Shown here in pieces: positions 11,180-22,357 of a stretch of 64,000 nt of DNA. The stretch spans positions 5,370,321 to 5,434,320 of the forward strand of contig CM063109.1 of assembly GCA_031841125.1 (NCBI GenBank). Reading direction: 5' to 3'. Numbering within the stretch: position 1 is the stretch's first letter; each line of letters opens with the position of its first letter. The notes beneath the pieces were generated by a model. That model did not search any database and was not told where the DNA came from. It worked only from the letters and a program-made list of their open reading frames with translations. Both the position numbers and the translations under genes were made by a program. The stretch is from Acanthococcus lagerstroemiae. Taxonomy: Eukaryota > Arthropoda > Insecta > Hemiptera > Eriococcidae.

Positions 11180-12720
11180 CAAGCCAACCAGGACTCATTA
11201 CTGACCATACAATTTTCGAAGGACAGATTCGGCCGACTAGGGGGCTCTCGGTACATCAAACGGAGCCTCGAAGGAGCATTCTCCAGTTCTGAACACGCTT
11301 GCCCCTCCATAAATCGCGTCGAAACACAATCAGAATGCAATAGACTCCGCGAAACATTAATACCTTACAAGAATTTATCGAAAACGATCCGGTCGGATAG
11401 CTCGTGTAACGGCCATGCGGTCACACGAAAAACCGTCTACACGAAACTAGGGTATCGCCGTCGTCAGTCACCGCACTGGTGTAATTAGAAACGGGAAATC
11501 TCGACTCTCTAAAGAAACATCCTAATAATTATCCTGGTTTTTCGGTGGCCGAGGCACCGAACAGAAAACTGCGTTACGACCAGCTTCTAAGTTCACGAAT
11601 ATCACCACCATTTTCGTCAAGTCGAATCCGTTCGAATGGCTGCCATCGGTGGTCAGCTTTCTAGTTTTACCGGTATTCCAACCTGTCGACAGATATTTGC
11701 TGGTACACAAACGCGAAGACGCGATGAAGGCTGCATTCGTAATCCGTTTCCCAATTTTTCACATCATGCCTCTCTACACTAGTCGCTCACTGTTTTCATC
11801 ATTCAGTTTTCTGGAACGATGGCGATACGAGCTATTCGGAGCACATCCTGAATTCCCGATACAGATCAAGCACGTGTGGCACGCGAAACCAAAAAAGGCG
11901 TTCCAATACGATAAGCTCTTACACACGCACGCACGCACGCACTCACTCACACAGATATGTGATAGCTGACAAATCACCGCCGTAGAGCACGATTATACTC
12001 GTAATGAACATGTATCGGCTCGGTCGAGGAAGCGCACGTAACCGCTACTTAAGCCTTTCGTCCTTTCAGCGCCCGACAGGGTTCACTACCCCACGCATCG
12101 TCAATCGTGTAAAGGTCATAAGCCACTACGACCGCATTCGAGACGATACGATTACGTCACACCAAAGAAGGTGCAGCACTGCGGCACGGCCCGGCCGAGC
12201 ACAGGCACAGTAGTCGATATAGTCGCGCTGATCCGGCGAAGCCGAATGCGGCCACCACCATGCAGTGTACGCGGCAACCGTGTCGATTTTTTGGGTGATT
12301 GCATTCGCCGCGCACAAGCCGGAGGTGCTCGGCACAGAGGCAGGTGCAGACCTGCAGACGGCGCGCGAGATGGAAAAATGGTAAGCCGGTTGTAAAATTC
12401 CGGCATCGCAACCTGCCTGTCGACGACGACAGTGTAGCGCCGTTAGGGCGACCAGCACAGACACGAACAATAGCAGGATGTACCTGCTGGTTATCTACAT
12501 ACATACATCGTTTTGCGCCGTAATAACAAACGTACTTACTCAGTTCACCGAAACCCCGGCGACGGATGGGAAAGAGGAAACCTCGTGTAACCCGAAACAT
12601 GCCTCGTTCGTATCAGCTGGGCGGCAAAATGCTTTCAGACCGGTCGAACTGAACCCGCTATCGGGCAAGCATTTCCAAGTCCCCCTCCCTCCCCCCGTTC
12701 AACCCGCATAGATTGGCAGA
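11180..12720. promoter_or_regulatory. CpG-dense, transposon-free block
   Basis: Many CpGs, strongest at 12000-12640, including GC-rich stretches at 12180-12400. Overlapping frames on both strands (up to 147 codons on -) show no known domain and are best explained by scarce stop codons in GC-rich DNA. An (ACGC)n/(ACTC)n microsatellite lies at about 11921-11951. This is a likely regulatory block. Confidence 0.42.
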
Positions 12721-13258
12721 AACGAACTGGCTATAGAGGATACCAAGAAGTTCCTGATGCCGTACAATTCTCAGAAGTTGATAAGGCGGCAAAAAATTTC
12801 AGTAACAGAAAAAGGCTGACATGTGCTACGCAGCAACGTATTATCCACGAGACGAGTTATTCACTGTCTGGAGCAGTCTATTCATGACAAATTTTAGAGA
12901 GGCATCCAATATTTAACCAAATTTTGAGATCCGAAAAGAAAAGAACCAAAAATCGGCCGCTCTCCTTATTTCTGTATTCTTTGTAGCTTTCTGATCTTCG
13001 TTTTCAATTTGAAGAACGGGTACCTATGCTAACTGACAAGCGGCAACAGAACGGACGCGAAATTCTTATAAGATGAAAGAAGAGGCGGGGGGAGAAAGCT
13101 GACACTGAAAATCTCAACTAATGTTCATAAAAAAAGACTCATCTTTTCGATATTTCCGACTAGGTCCCAGCATCTCCCGATTTCTTGATGAATACCTTAA
13201 TATTGACCGAAACATTACAAATGAATCGGATTTTGCAGTTCACAGAAAACGAAAATAG
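12721..13258. other. No gene recognised
   Basis: Mixed sequence with no open frame of note and no repeat structure. Confidence 0.45.
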
Positions 13259-13260
13259 TA

Positions 13261-13669
13261 TTCGGACCTAGCAGCGTAGTGGCTGACATCTGGTGAAAGT
13301 TTTCAACGACATCCGTTTACACACCATTACTAACGCACGCACATACGTCGCTCTTATCAACGTTAAGATAAATATCAAAGCTAATAGAACATGACGTGAA
13401 AAACTTCAATTTTCGAGTGACTCTGCACTATTTCCAATACATTTTTTCGCAGAAACTTGTCCGAAATATTATTTAATCGTTACTGGGCTACCTATTTTTA
13501 CTTGGATTGCTATTATAAATTAATTTTTGACAAAATTGGAACGATACGAAAATCACGATTTTCCCATTTAAATGCATGGGGACGTTCTCCGCTATCCTAA
13601 CGTTGGTAACGTTGGTGCGGCAAAGGGGAAGACTCGATACTAGCGCTACACCGCGCTGCTAGGTCCGAA
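13261..13669. mobile_element. TA-flanked inverted-repeat element (Tc1/mariner-like MITE)
   Basis: TTCGGACCTAGCAGCG at 13261-13276 is matched inverted by CGCTGCTAGGTCCGAA at 13654-13669. TA lies immediately outside both ends (13259-13260 and 13670-13671). The 409-bp interior has no transposase. TA duplication points to the IS630/Tc1/mariner group. Confidence 0.75.
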
Positions 13670-13768
13670 TATTACACACCAAAAGTGGGTGGTTACATGC
13701 GAAGAAAAGTTTGCGAACGAGCAATTTCTGAGTCGCATAAACTCACTTTTGGCTCTCGTTAGTTCGGA

Positions 13769-13939
13769 TAGAGCTCTATAACTTCGTGTGAGTACGGTCG
13801 TCCGCCATTTTGACTCCAACCGCGCCCGTGGATGCCGAATCTGACTATGCGGAGCGTACCGCGTAGTCAATTCGGCATCCACGGGTAAAGTTGACGTCAA
13901 AATGGCGGACGATTGTACTCACACGAAGTTATAGAGCTC
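13769..13939. mobile_element. Palindromic MITE with 9-bp target duplication (Mutator-like), copy 1
   Basis: Long inverted repeat: GAGCTCTATAACTTCGTGTG at the left is repaired by its complement ending at 13939, and CGTCCGCCATTTTGA pairs with TCAAAATGGCGGACG. The 9-bp direct repeat TAGTTCGGA flanks it (13760-13768 and 13940-13948). A second copy at 21309-21476 also has a 9-bp duplication, so the length is reproducible and fits Mutator-type transposition. No coding capacity. Confidence 0.85.
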
Positions 13940-14066
13940 TAGTTCGGACAGCGAATAATATCAAAAAGCAACAACTGCAAAATAATAACGTCGTAAAACA
14001 ACATCCTCGGCATTAGTCGGCCATTCTCGGCATCCGTCGGCATTCTTGGTGTCGCTCCCTTGTATC

Positions 14067-14401
14067 AGTTGGTAAACGTGCCTACATGTAAAAATGTGAC
14101 TCATGTTTTTACATTGAGGCACGTTTACTTTAAATCAAGGTTATGCTTGTATCTGATTTGTCAGTGAAAAAGGGCTGCTTTCCACTTGTAAAAAATACTG
14201 AAGAAAACATTGTCTTCCTGATCATGTATTGTAGAAAATACGTTTTTACAATACATCATTGGAAAGATGTTGTTTACTCAAGTACATGTTTTGCAAGTGG
14301 AAAGAAGCACTTACTAATCACAAATCAGATAAAAGCATTACCGCAATGTAAACCTGCCTCAATGTAAAAACATAAGTCACATTTTTATACATTTACCAAC
14401 T
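14067..14401. mobile_element. 335-bp foldback element
   Basis: The sequence is a near-complete palindrome. The outer arms start AGTTGGTAAA and end TTTACCAACT; inner arms pair ATCTGATTTGT near 14151 with ACAAATCAGAT near 14321, and TTTCCACTTG with CAAGTGGAAA. A nested small palindrome (ATGTAAAAATGTGACTCATG) lies in the left outer arm. No clear target duplication and no coding capacity. Confidence 0.8.
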
Positions 14402-14437
14402 AATGGACAGACAGACACGACACAGCGACACAAAGAG

Positions 14438-14525
14438 TTCCTTTTGTAGGTGTGCCAATTCACTTTTCCTTCTTCTGTATTCCAGAGCGCTTTTGGTTGT
14501 TATGCCATCATCAGTGGAGAAGAGC
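14438..14525 (+). mobile_element. Single arm of the TGTAGGGTGTGCCAATTCAC foldback family
   Basis: TTTGTAGGTGTGCCAATTCA, then TTCTTCTGTA and GTTATGCCATCATCAGTG, match the left arm of the 680-bp foldback at 48520 and the hairpin at 46564. No right arm is seen here, so this is a broken copy. Confidence 0.7.
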
Positions 14526-14592
14526 CAAAAGTCAGTTTACACGACTCCCTAGCTCTGATTTTAAATGCGAATTTTAGTATAAAGATGATACC

Positions 14593-14721
14593 ACTCACTG
14601 ATCAACCAACTACACATGCGTTCAGTATTGTTATCGGTATCAGTGTGCCTATTCGTGAATGACAATAAGGAATAAAAAGTGAAAAATTTTAATTTTAAAT
14701 ATGGAACACTAAGGGTTCACT

Positions 14722-14752
<31 letters not shown>

Positions 14753-14840
14753 AACGCAATCGTATTCAGCATTCAAAATACAACTAAAATCATTTAATGT
14801 CATCCCATTGGTTTTTATTCTGTCGTGGAATTTTATGAAT
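14593..14840 (+). repeat. Dispersed repeat, copy 1 of 2 (partner at 50082-50300)
   Basis: GCGTTCAGTATTGTTATCGG, then ATCGTATTC and TTCAAAATACA, then AAAATCAT and TTTTTAT, occur in the same order in both copies at about 75-80% identity by eye. This copy also holds a 28-nt poly-A run (14722-14749). Identity unknown. Confidence 0.75.
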
Positions 14841-14849
14841 TCAAGTAAT

Positions 14850-15955
14850 GACGAATAATAACAGGAAGTGAAAAAACATCAGGTAGGTAATAAAACTGCA
14901 ACACAAGTGTAGCTTATCTACCACCTTTATTTTCATTATATGAGAGATGCACTTCGAGACTACAGTAAATACCCCCTCCCCCCTTCGGAACGATTGATGA
15001 AATAACCCGAAACTCATCAGCATCTGTTTGTTGAATTGGCAAAAATCATTTTTTGTCTTCATGCGATCACAATATCTAACAATTACGACACTCACTTCCA
15101 AAAAAACAAAGAGCAATTTTTTCGGGATTGGGTCAACACCACTAATGATTGATGAGTAGTAGCTAAAAACGCTGGAGTACCCCTCATGTAAGCCGATAAT
15201 TTCCGTTTACTATCTAGATAGTTTATGTAGACCATGTACGAAAAGACCACCTTCGCAGACTATATTTGCAGATATTTCTCTGTAAATCACCTATGCAGAT
15301 CATGCATAGACCTCAGAGATAATATAGACTGCGCCAGCACCTTTTAAGTGACACTAATCTCGCATTCATTATCAAAATTCATTAAAAACTAAAAAAGAAA
15401 CACACAAATACAAATTGCTTAAAATAAAGCCACATTATTTAGAGACAGTCAATAATACTAACACCAGTTGTTCGAGGGCTAATGATCAACATTCAGAAAC
15501 AGTTTTACTATGTCAATAATCGAACAAAATTATACGAGTGATTAAACCAGGATATAAATACCTGTTCGAGAGTGCACTGCAAAATCATCTATGCTGGTGT
15601 TCGGGGAGGGTAGGGGGCTGGGTGATCAAAATCGATATTTTCGTTATTTCCCGTCCTTCAACACGGGGAGCAAAGATCGGTGTAGTCTTAATACAGGTCC
15701 CATTTTTTAGTTTCGATAACTGTTTCAGTTTATAGTCAATGTTACTGAACAATGATTTCAATAAGCATTTGCCCTCAAATAACTCTAAATTTTTTCAAAA
15801 TTCAAAATATCGAATCATCGTCTGTATATTTCTTATATGGGAGCGAATTATTTGATCACCACAAATAAAGATTCTGAACTCTGCCGCCAGATGTCAGCTA
15901 CTTCGAGTTTAAATTCCTATAGCATATCAAATCTTCACGAAGGACTCATTATATT
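14850..15955. other. No gene recognised
   Basis: AT-rich interval without a supportable gene or repeat. Short C-rich (14970) and G-rich (15603-15620) runs are present. Confidence 0.45.
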
Positions 15956-15960
15956 CCTAT

Positions 15961-16246
15961 ATTCGCGTTTGGACACTCCTCCAGAGGCGCTAGTATCGTG
16001 GACAAAAAGATGATCAGAATACGGTCGTTTCCTAAATACGTACTACTAAAACAAGCTGTATCACCACAAATAGTTTTCTATGAAAAACTGAAGAGAACAC
16101 ATACGTCAGATCTTGTTATTTCCTCCCAGATGAACCTAACTTTAGGTTTTTTGCGGAATATTTTCATCACTGATCATCTTTTCATCCACATACAACCATC
16201 AGCGAGCCGTATTTAATCAGCAACTTTTCAACGTTCAAACGCGAAT
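15961..16246. mobile_element. Degenerate inverted-repeat element
   Basis: ATTCGCGTTTG (15961-15971) pairs with CAAACGCGAAT (16236-16246). Inside, GTGGACAAAAAGATGATCAG (15998-16017) pairs with CTGATCATCTTTTCATCCAC (16170-16189). The two nested arm pairs in the right order support one decayed palindromic element. A 72-codon frame inside it is probably meaningless. Confidence 0.55.
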
Positions 16247-16275
16247 GACACAGTACGACCTAGACTTCTTCATTT

Positions 16276-16513
16276 GGACGCTTTTAAGCGCAAGGGAACC
16301 AACCAGTAAAATTTGTTTTCTGAGAACACGTGATTCGAAGCTCAAGAGTCATGTAGAAACCATATGACATAGCGTTTACTGATAACGTGAGTACATATTT
16401 TTGTATCGACAGCCCAATTTTGGAAAATTCTACTTTTTACGCTCTTTCAAACGATACTAATAACTCATTTTGTTTACACATGCTGGTTGGTTCCCTTCCG
16501 CTAAACAGCGTCC
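16276..16513. mobile_element. MITE family B, copy 1 (ends GGACGC, 4-bp duplication)
   Basis: A terminal repeat of about 31 bp (GGACGC, then AAGGGAACCAACCAG) is inverted at the right end (CTGGTTGGTTCCCTT, then AGCGTCC). ATTT lies outside both ends. A second copy at 57917-58165 aligns over its full length and is flanked by ATAT on both sides. Both imply a 4-bp AT-only target duplication. Confidence 0.85.
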
Positions 16514-16834
16514 ATTTACAAATATTCATTTGAAAAGTTACTCCACAAATTACAGGTAAAAAACTATAATGATTTCGGCGTACCTAAACTATATACCTGT
16601 GGTAGTTCTAAACTGCATCACTAAAGAATCACTGCTCACATTCAGAATCGGAAATGAGCAAGTAAATTCGCGAAAAATTGGTTTGCGTTCGGATTGTTGC
16701 AAGTTAGCAGAAAATTCGTTCGAGTTTGCTAGACCTCACTTTCGAAAACTTTTTTCAAGTTCTCGAAAATGGAAGTTTGCATTCACAAATTGAAATCAAT
16801 CTACGGATGATCAGATTTGAAATTATCCAAATTC

Positions 16835-16902
16835 ATTGTCTTTAACTGACTTCAACTGACTTTCCTACAAATAGTTGACTCACTGACTTAGTTGACACCC
16901 TG
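16835..16902 (+). mobile_element. 3' end fragment of the CAGGGTGTCTACC family
   Basis: Repeated TGACTT words leading to AGTTGACACCCTG resemble the right end of the intact elements at 23280 and 27960 (TTGACCGGTAGACACCCTG). No left end was found, so this is a relic. Confidence 0.45.
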
Positions 16903-16904
16903 GG

Positions 16905-18110
16905 AAATGTAGATCATCTCAGTAAACGGTTTACATAAATCTTACAGGCAGTAAATATCTGTAGATCGAATTGGCAGGTCATCTTGGTACACACGTCATA
17001 GGGAGGCAAAACCTGAATACAAAAAATGTTCAAATGTGACACGAAGTTCACACTGTTCAATACTCACATATCATCATTCTCTCTTTCCAGTTTGTTACTA
17101 AATTGAGCTGGAGACAAATTTGTTGAAACATACCACACAAGTAGCGTAAGTAAAAATTGAGCTGGTAACAAAATTTAAATACACAAGAGTTGACATACGT
17201 TTTTTAAGAAATTAATAATGTAAAAAAATTTACAGGAACTTGAAAGCATGCATACACTTATGTTTTAAAATTTATTCAACTATTAACCAATTTATTACCA
17301 AGGTTCATTTTAACATATACATAGCTATCAATGTAAGTACTTTGGCTTTACATACTAACCATTATATCATGTACCAAGAATTTGAATTCGACATATATTA
17401 CCATGTCTTACCAAATAAGTACGGTTACGATTTCAAAATACGTGATTATAACCAAAAACACTCTATTCTTCAAACAGTAAATACGAAACTCTGAGTATGG
17501 ACATCAAATAACTGCTAAAATAATCATCAGGTACAGGCAATCAGGATTCATACAAAAAACGCAAGAGGAAAAATAATTATTCCAAACTTAAAACACGTAC
17601 AAAGAGAAAACATGCAGTAAGACATGCTGCCTGGGCCTCAGATGCGTCAATCATCACTATAATACTTTCTTGGACAAAATAATTATATGTAGGCAAACAT
17701 ACATGCAATGTTTTTTCGAAGTATCGAATTTATGCTATTTTCTATTTTCTTTTTACATCATGCGAAATCGCACTGTGTTATGATTAATACAAGTGAGAAT
17801 AAATATTATTAAATTTTTATTAGCGTCATTCTTCTGTTTGACCTTTGAGTCTGCTTGGCATTAGTTTTCCTGGCGTACTGGCAATGTGTCAATATTGATC
17901 TGTAAAAAAAGCGAAGTGACTCATCTTGCTCAAATAAAATTGGTATACAAGCAGTCAAGCACAAAAGCACCTTCACTGCTTCACTTTTGCTGCTAGGAAA
18001 AAGGAAAATAAATGGAGAATGAAACGTAACTGAGTGAACAATTATAATTATTATTAAGAAAAAAGAAACAAAATGGTATGCCAAAAAAATTCCCTACAAG
18101 CCCAACATAT
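16905..18110. other. No gene recognised
   Basis: AT-rich. A short direct repeat of AAATTGAGCTGG occurs at about 17100 and 17154. Nothing else is supportable. Confidence 0.45.
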
Positions 18111-18114
18111 TCAA

Positions 18115-18485
18115 AAATATTCTTTCACATTATGGGTGTCATTTTACAGGGAAAAATGAGACAAACATGGTAAGCTCCTCAAAATAAGGAAATAATCATC
18201 AAACACAGCTGAAAAAAAGGAAAAACACATTTTTTTTTTTTTTTTTTTGCTTACTACAAAAGCGTTTGAAACGAAGCTCGTCACAGGTCCTCAGTCGTCG
18301 TTCCGTCGTTCGTAATTTTTACCCAATTTTCTGATGTTTTTAAAAAAATTCCCATAAAACGGGGAAATTTGTGTAAAAATTCCCAAAAATGCTCCAAAAA
18401 GAGCAAAATTATGCCAAAATATGCTTTTTAGTCAGAATATTCGAAAATATTCCCAACTAAATAGGGCTCATTTTACAGGGAATTT
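18115..18485 (+). repeat. Direct repeats flanking an AT-rich segment
   Basis: A block with AAAATATTC, a GGGTGTC/GGGCTC word and CATTTTACAGGGA occurs at about 18112-18154 and again at 18441-18482, roughly 330 bp apart. A 19-nt poly-T run lies between (18230-18248). It could be a decayed element; the class is unknown. Confidence 0.45.
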
Positions 18486-18971
18486 TACGAATCGTAAAGA
18501 TATGTCCGATATTCTCAATTTGGATCGCTAGAAAAAAACATTCATTTGAATAAAAATAGAAGCCCTAGTTATCACAAACCGCAAACTTCGCGGTCTTGAA
18601 TCAGAACGGTCACAGATTAAAAAAGTTTTGTCATATTTCATGTTTTGCACTGTGACTGTTATACTTTGAACTTCTATGGAGATTACTTTCCGTCTTTTCG
18701 GAAAATCCGTGCAAATCTGTAAAAAATTCTTAAAAATCTCTACAAATCTGCACGCTGATCTGAAATCCTTACACAATCCTTACACTGATGATGGGAAGCT
18801 AAAAAATCTGTACACGTAAGGATAAATCCGTACACCTGGCAACCCTGAGACAGATTCGAAACTGTCTACTCTGGTAGCGTAAACCACGTACCTACACATG
18901 CACGATGAGCTGCGCGCGCAGCATAATTTAACCTTTTAAAGATGGCGTAAAATAATGCACATAAATTATTT

Positions 18972-19001
18972 CATGGTGAGGGCAGGGATTCCCTCACCAT
19001 G
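18972..19001. repeat. Perfect 11-bp stem hairpin
   Basis: CATGGTGAGGG (18972-18982) and CCCTCACCATG (18991-19001) are exact reverse complements with an 8-nt loop. Its role is unknown, and it could be the core of a lost palindromic element. Confidence 0.6.
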
Positions 19002-19284
19002 CCACCTTTACTGGGTTAAGCGTCTCTCCATATTATGTGGGTTAGACAGTTTCAAATCTGTCTTCTCGTCTTCGCTGTTCTCCCTACTACTCTAGACTCT
19101 ACACTCTCCAACGAGACCAAAATCAGCTTGCGCGCTAGCGCGTTGCGATTTTCCCTCATATTATCACATTATTTGTATCCGTTTTTTTTTCTAGTTAAGA
19201 TCTATTTTAGATTGATGAATTTTGAATAATACATTTCGAATTTGGGAAAATTTTTGGGTAGACGCTGTCTACCTTGTCTCCCCT

Positions 19285-19299
19285 GACGCTACGCCACTG
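19285..19299. mobile_element. Isolated hAT-type end (GACGCTACGCCACTG)
   Basis: Fifteen bases identical to the right end of the intact hAT-like element at 43805-43985 (same GACGCTACGCCACTG string). No left partner was found upstream, so this is a truncated copy. It directly abuts the SINE relic. Confidence 0.55.
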
Positions 19300-19480
19300 A
19301 CCACAGGGACATCGGGGAACCTTCTAGGGCTGCCTTAGCCCTCTTCTCTTCTTATCATCATTATAAACTTTGCACTGGATTGTCGTAGGCACCTCTCTTT
19401 TTGGGATATGAACTACACTGGCGGCAAAATTCACCCTCCCGACGGGGATTTCGCTCCCAGTCCGTGCCTGAGGGTTAGCA
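19300..19480 (-). mobile_element. SINE relic sharing a body with the SINE at 9369
   Basis: GACATCGGGGA and AGGGCTGCCTTAGCCCTCTT (19308-19347) correspond to GACGTTGGGGA and AGGGCTGTCTTAATCCTCTT at 9433-9473. On the minus strand a degenerate B-box-like string (GGGAGCGAAATCCCCGTC, 19441-19458) precedes the body by about 90 bp. The head differs from the 9.4-kb copy, suggesting a different tRNA head on a common body. Confidence 0.6.
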
Positions 19481-19669
19481 CGAACAAGGAACAACTTTCA
19501 GCTTCTACTTCGAAAAATACAGAACTGTAAAACCCGAACTACAGTTCTCTACATGCTCCGCTACGCAGTCGACAAGAAAGCTGACACCGTTATTCGAGCG
19601 AAATTGAAAACTGACTACATACGACTGCTGTAATACGACACATTTCAGGTTTTTTTTTTTACCATTTTT

Positions 19670-20310
19670 TCTTTTTCTTTTTGTTTATATTAATGAAATC
19701 GCTGCGTACCGTTTTACCGGCGGGTGAACCCGATACGACGAAGTGTGCTCTTTCTCGCATGCGGAATAATCGAAAAATATGCACGTCCGTTCTTGATTCG
19801 TCTGATACCGAACGAAAGAACGAACATCGCTACTTCGTAACACCGACAAAACTCGGCGCGCAGTTCATCCATCGTTGTTCGCCGTCGTCTCTCAGCCAAT
19901 CAATCGATCAGAATACGCGTTTCCGAAACAGGATACCCGCAGTTGAAAGCGACGAGAGAAAGGGGGAAAAAAATCGTAAATGAAACAGTAGATGGTAGAA
20001 ATACTGAGAACACGCGATGCCTCGGGTAATTCCGAAGAGAACTTATGTACGTCTCGCAAATCGGGCGAAGATAATGCGATTATTTGTACGGGTAATACGC
20101 GCACACCGGCTTATTACAGATTAGGAACGCACGGCCGCATTGCGTATGCACTGCGGGCAGGGAAAATGGAAAAACCTTTGCGATCGCAAAACAGTAATGC
20201 GTTGCACCTATTCAAATTCGTCGGACCGACCGACCGTCCAGGCATTACGAATAGGAAGAGCGCGGCAAAAATTACTCGTCAAACGACAGTACACAAGTAA
20301 GATTCATATT
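19670..20310. promoter_or_regulatory. CpG-dense, transposon-free block
   Basis: CpG-rich from about 19690 to 20290 with frames of about 100 codons on both strands that lack recognisable domains. Probably regulatory rather than coding. Confidence 0.4.
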
Positions 20311-20401
20311 CTTACAAGGATCATCCTTTCAAATGTGAAAAAATTCAAGAGAATTCGCTTCCCAACTAATGAAAACAGATGATGATGACACATTGGTGTG
20401 G

Positions 20402-20460
20402 TGGGACGTATGGCGATGCACGCATGCCAAAGTGGTCCCTATGACACCGCACCCCCGGCC
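20402..20460 (+). repeat. Dispersed 60-bp repeat, copy A
   Basis: CGTATGGCGATGCACGCATG, then CCAAAGTGGTCCC and ACACCGC, match copies at 52388-52458 and 56886-56953. Its class is unknown; see the finding on this family. Confidence 0.65.
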
Positions 20461-21299
20461 ACGGGAACTACCCTTTCGAGTATCGCGTCAGTGACCGGAT
20501 GGATTGATGATGACATCAAAAAACAGAATACTGCGATGGGACGCGTTTGACGTTCAGTTTTTGGGGGCTGTGGAGCCCCCAATAAGTAGCAAAATGTCAG
20601 CGTGTCCACAATCTTCGAAAAAGGCTCCAGTACTGCTGCAAAGCACAACAGGAAACCCTGCTCACCAATCACGAATGGTCGATATGATACAGAAAGTGGA
20701 TCTACCAGTATACCTGCGCATGACATGCAATCTCCTGGTACCCTAACTGTCCAAAGTGTTTCATACATAAAATGTAATCTATAATTCAGGTGTAAGTTAC
20801 ACTAATTACTGTATCCCGGAACATGACGCATGCTCGTAACAGATATCAGCAGTTATAAGTGCAGTCTGGATAGTAACATTGGTAATTCTGATAAATTAGC
20901 AATATTGCCATAACTACTCACAATTATTATTACCGCGGTAATTAAAAACGCGGTAATTACGTAAATTATGGCATGTAGTTTACGGACAATTACGAGTTTG
21001 CCAACAATAGTGATAACGGACAACGTGGTAACAGCTTCGACGGGTATCAGTGATGAAAGTTCGGCACCAGGAAATTTCCCTACTTACGACAAAAATCTGT
21101 CATTTTAATATAAAAGGTAGCGCATCAATGCTCGAAATGAAAATATACCAATGTTCAAGTAATTAAAGAAATGAATGAAAGGAAATCAGGTGTGATATAA
21201 TACAAGGTGAGACAGTTAGAATGATATGGTTTGCAGACAGTGTTGTTAAGACACAACAAAGCAAAACGAAATAACAATTGAATTTTCAAATGTGGTTCT
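20461..21299. other. No gene recognised
   Basis: Contains a small palindrome around TTACCGCGGTAATTA (20931-20945), followed by a second ACGCGGTAATTA. No coding evidence: frames of 80-109 codons overlap on both strands without known domains. Confidence 0.4.
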
Positions 21300-21308
21300 A
21301 AGACAAAA

Positions 21309-21476
21309 TAAAGCTCTAGATATGAGAGTACAATCGTCCGCCATGTTGAATCCAACCGCGCCCGTCCATGCCAAAATGACTACGCGGTACGCTCCGTATA
21401 GTCGGATTCGGCATCCACGGGCACGGTTGAAGTCAAAATGGCGGACGATCGTATTTACACGAAGTATACAGAGCTC
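21309..21476. mobile_element. Palindromic MITE with 9-bp target duplication (Mutator-like), copy 2
   Basis: Same family as 13769-13939: shared CGTCCGCCAT, CCAACCGCGCCCG, GCATCCACGGGC and TCAAAATGGCGGACG, with GAGCTC near the ends. AAGACAAAA flanks both sides exactly (21300-21308 and 21477-21485). As in copy 1, the left duplication is followed by TA before the AAGCTC/GAGCTC end. Non-coding. Confidence 0.85.
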
Positions 21477-21565
21477 AAGACAAAACGTTACATCGTTTTT
21501 TGTCAGGACCGTTTCATCAATGACAAAAAATTATGTTACGATCTTTCGTCAACGATTACATGATA

Positions 21566-21650
21566 AACTACGCTAAGCGACGGAATCACTGATAACAGAC
21601 TATACTAAGCGACATTACCATAGCCAATAGACTATGCTGAGCGACATCAC
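21566..21650 (+). repeat. Three-copy tandem repeat, 32-bp period
   Basis: ACTACGCTAAGCGAC, ACTATACTAAGCGAC and ACTATGCTGAGCGAC start about 32 bp apart (21567, 21599, 21631). A degenerate minisatellite. Confidence 0.7.
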
Positions 21651-22006
21651 AAAAAGGAAGACAAATAAACAGAGTAATTTTCTCAAGACATTATAAAAAT
21701 CATAACGAAACATAATGACAGACCTCTAAGGGAACAAAATTTACAACAAAAAAAGCTTCAATGCTCCTCTGACAAAAAAAATCATTTTGTCTAACAACAC
21801 TGTTTTCGAGTGACACTGCAATGGTGGAAAGAAGTAATGAACTAAAAAATTGGAAAAGGTGGATGCAGAATTGAAAATAAAACGCAAAATGAAGATGAAT
21901 AAAAGTAAAACAAAGAGATGGTAGTCGGCAGATGGAAACAAAATCCAGTAAATATGGTGACAAGAAGTGAGAAAATTAAGAAAGTAAAGACACTTAGGTC
22001 GTCTGC

Positions 22007-22146
22007 CAGCATAGGCGCAGATGGGGGGGGGGGGCTTAGCTCCCTTAAAAACGGAAAAATTACCAAAGAAAATGATGCGGGCGGTGGTGTTGCTTCATAA
22101 CATGGGGACTTAAGCCCCCCGGCAGTTCTGAGCCCTATTTGCGCTT
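22007..22146. mobile_element. Candidate hAT-like MITE with G12 run
   Basis: CATAGGCGCAGAT with a run of 12 G at the left faces CCCCCC and CTATTTGCGCTTCTG at the right, an imperfect inverted repeat around GCGCA. The layout (short ends, then G run against C run) matches 7724 and 43805. No clear target duplication, so boundaries are approximate. Confidence 0.45.
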
Positions 22147-22153
22147 CTGATTA

Positions 22154-22357
22154 CAGTGTTGCCAGCCTCTTTTATCATGGAGTCGCCGATTCGACTTCTG
22201 TGTCGCTGAAAGCATTGTAAAAATCGACAAAATTTGCAAACGCCTGACTAAATTACGCATCATTCAAAGTTTCAGGCGACAAGCAACACTTTTCTTGTCG
22301 CCAGAAGGCATTTTACATAGCCCAATAGGCGAAAATTCGCCCAATCTGGCAACACTA
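22154..22357. mobile_element. Inverted-repeat element, ends CAGTGTTGCCAG
   Basis: AGTGTTGCCAG (22155-22165) pairs with CTGGCAACACT (22346-22356), and GTCGCC-type words pair inside (GGCGAC/CGCC). About 200 bp, non-coding. The end sequence resembles hAT-type CAGNGNTGCCA termini. No matching 8-bp flank seen. Confidence 0.6.
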
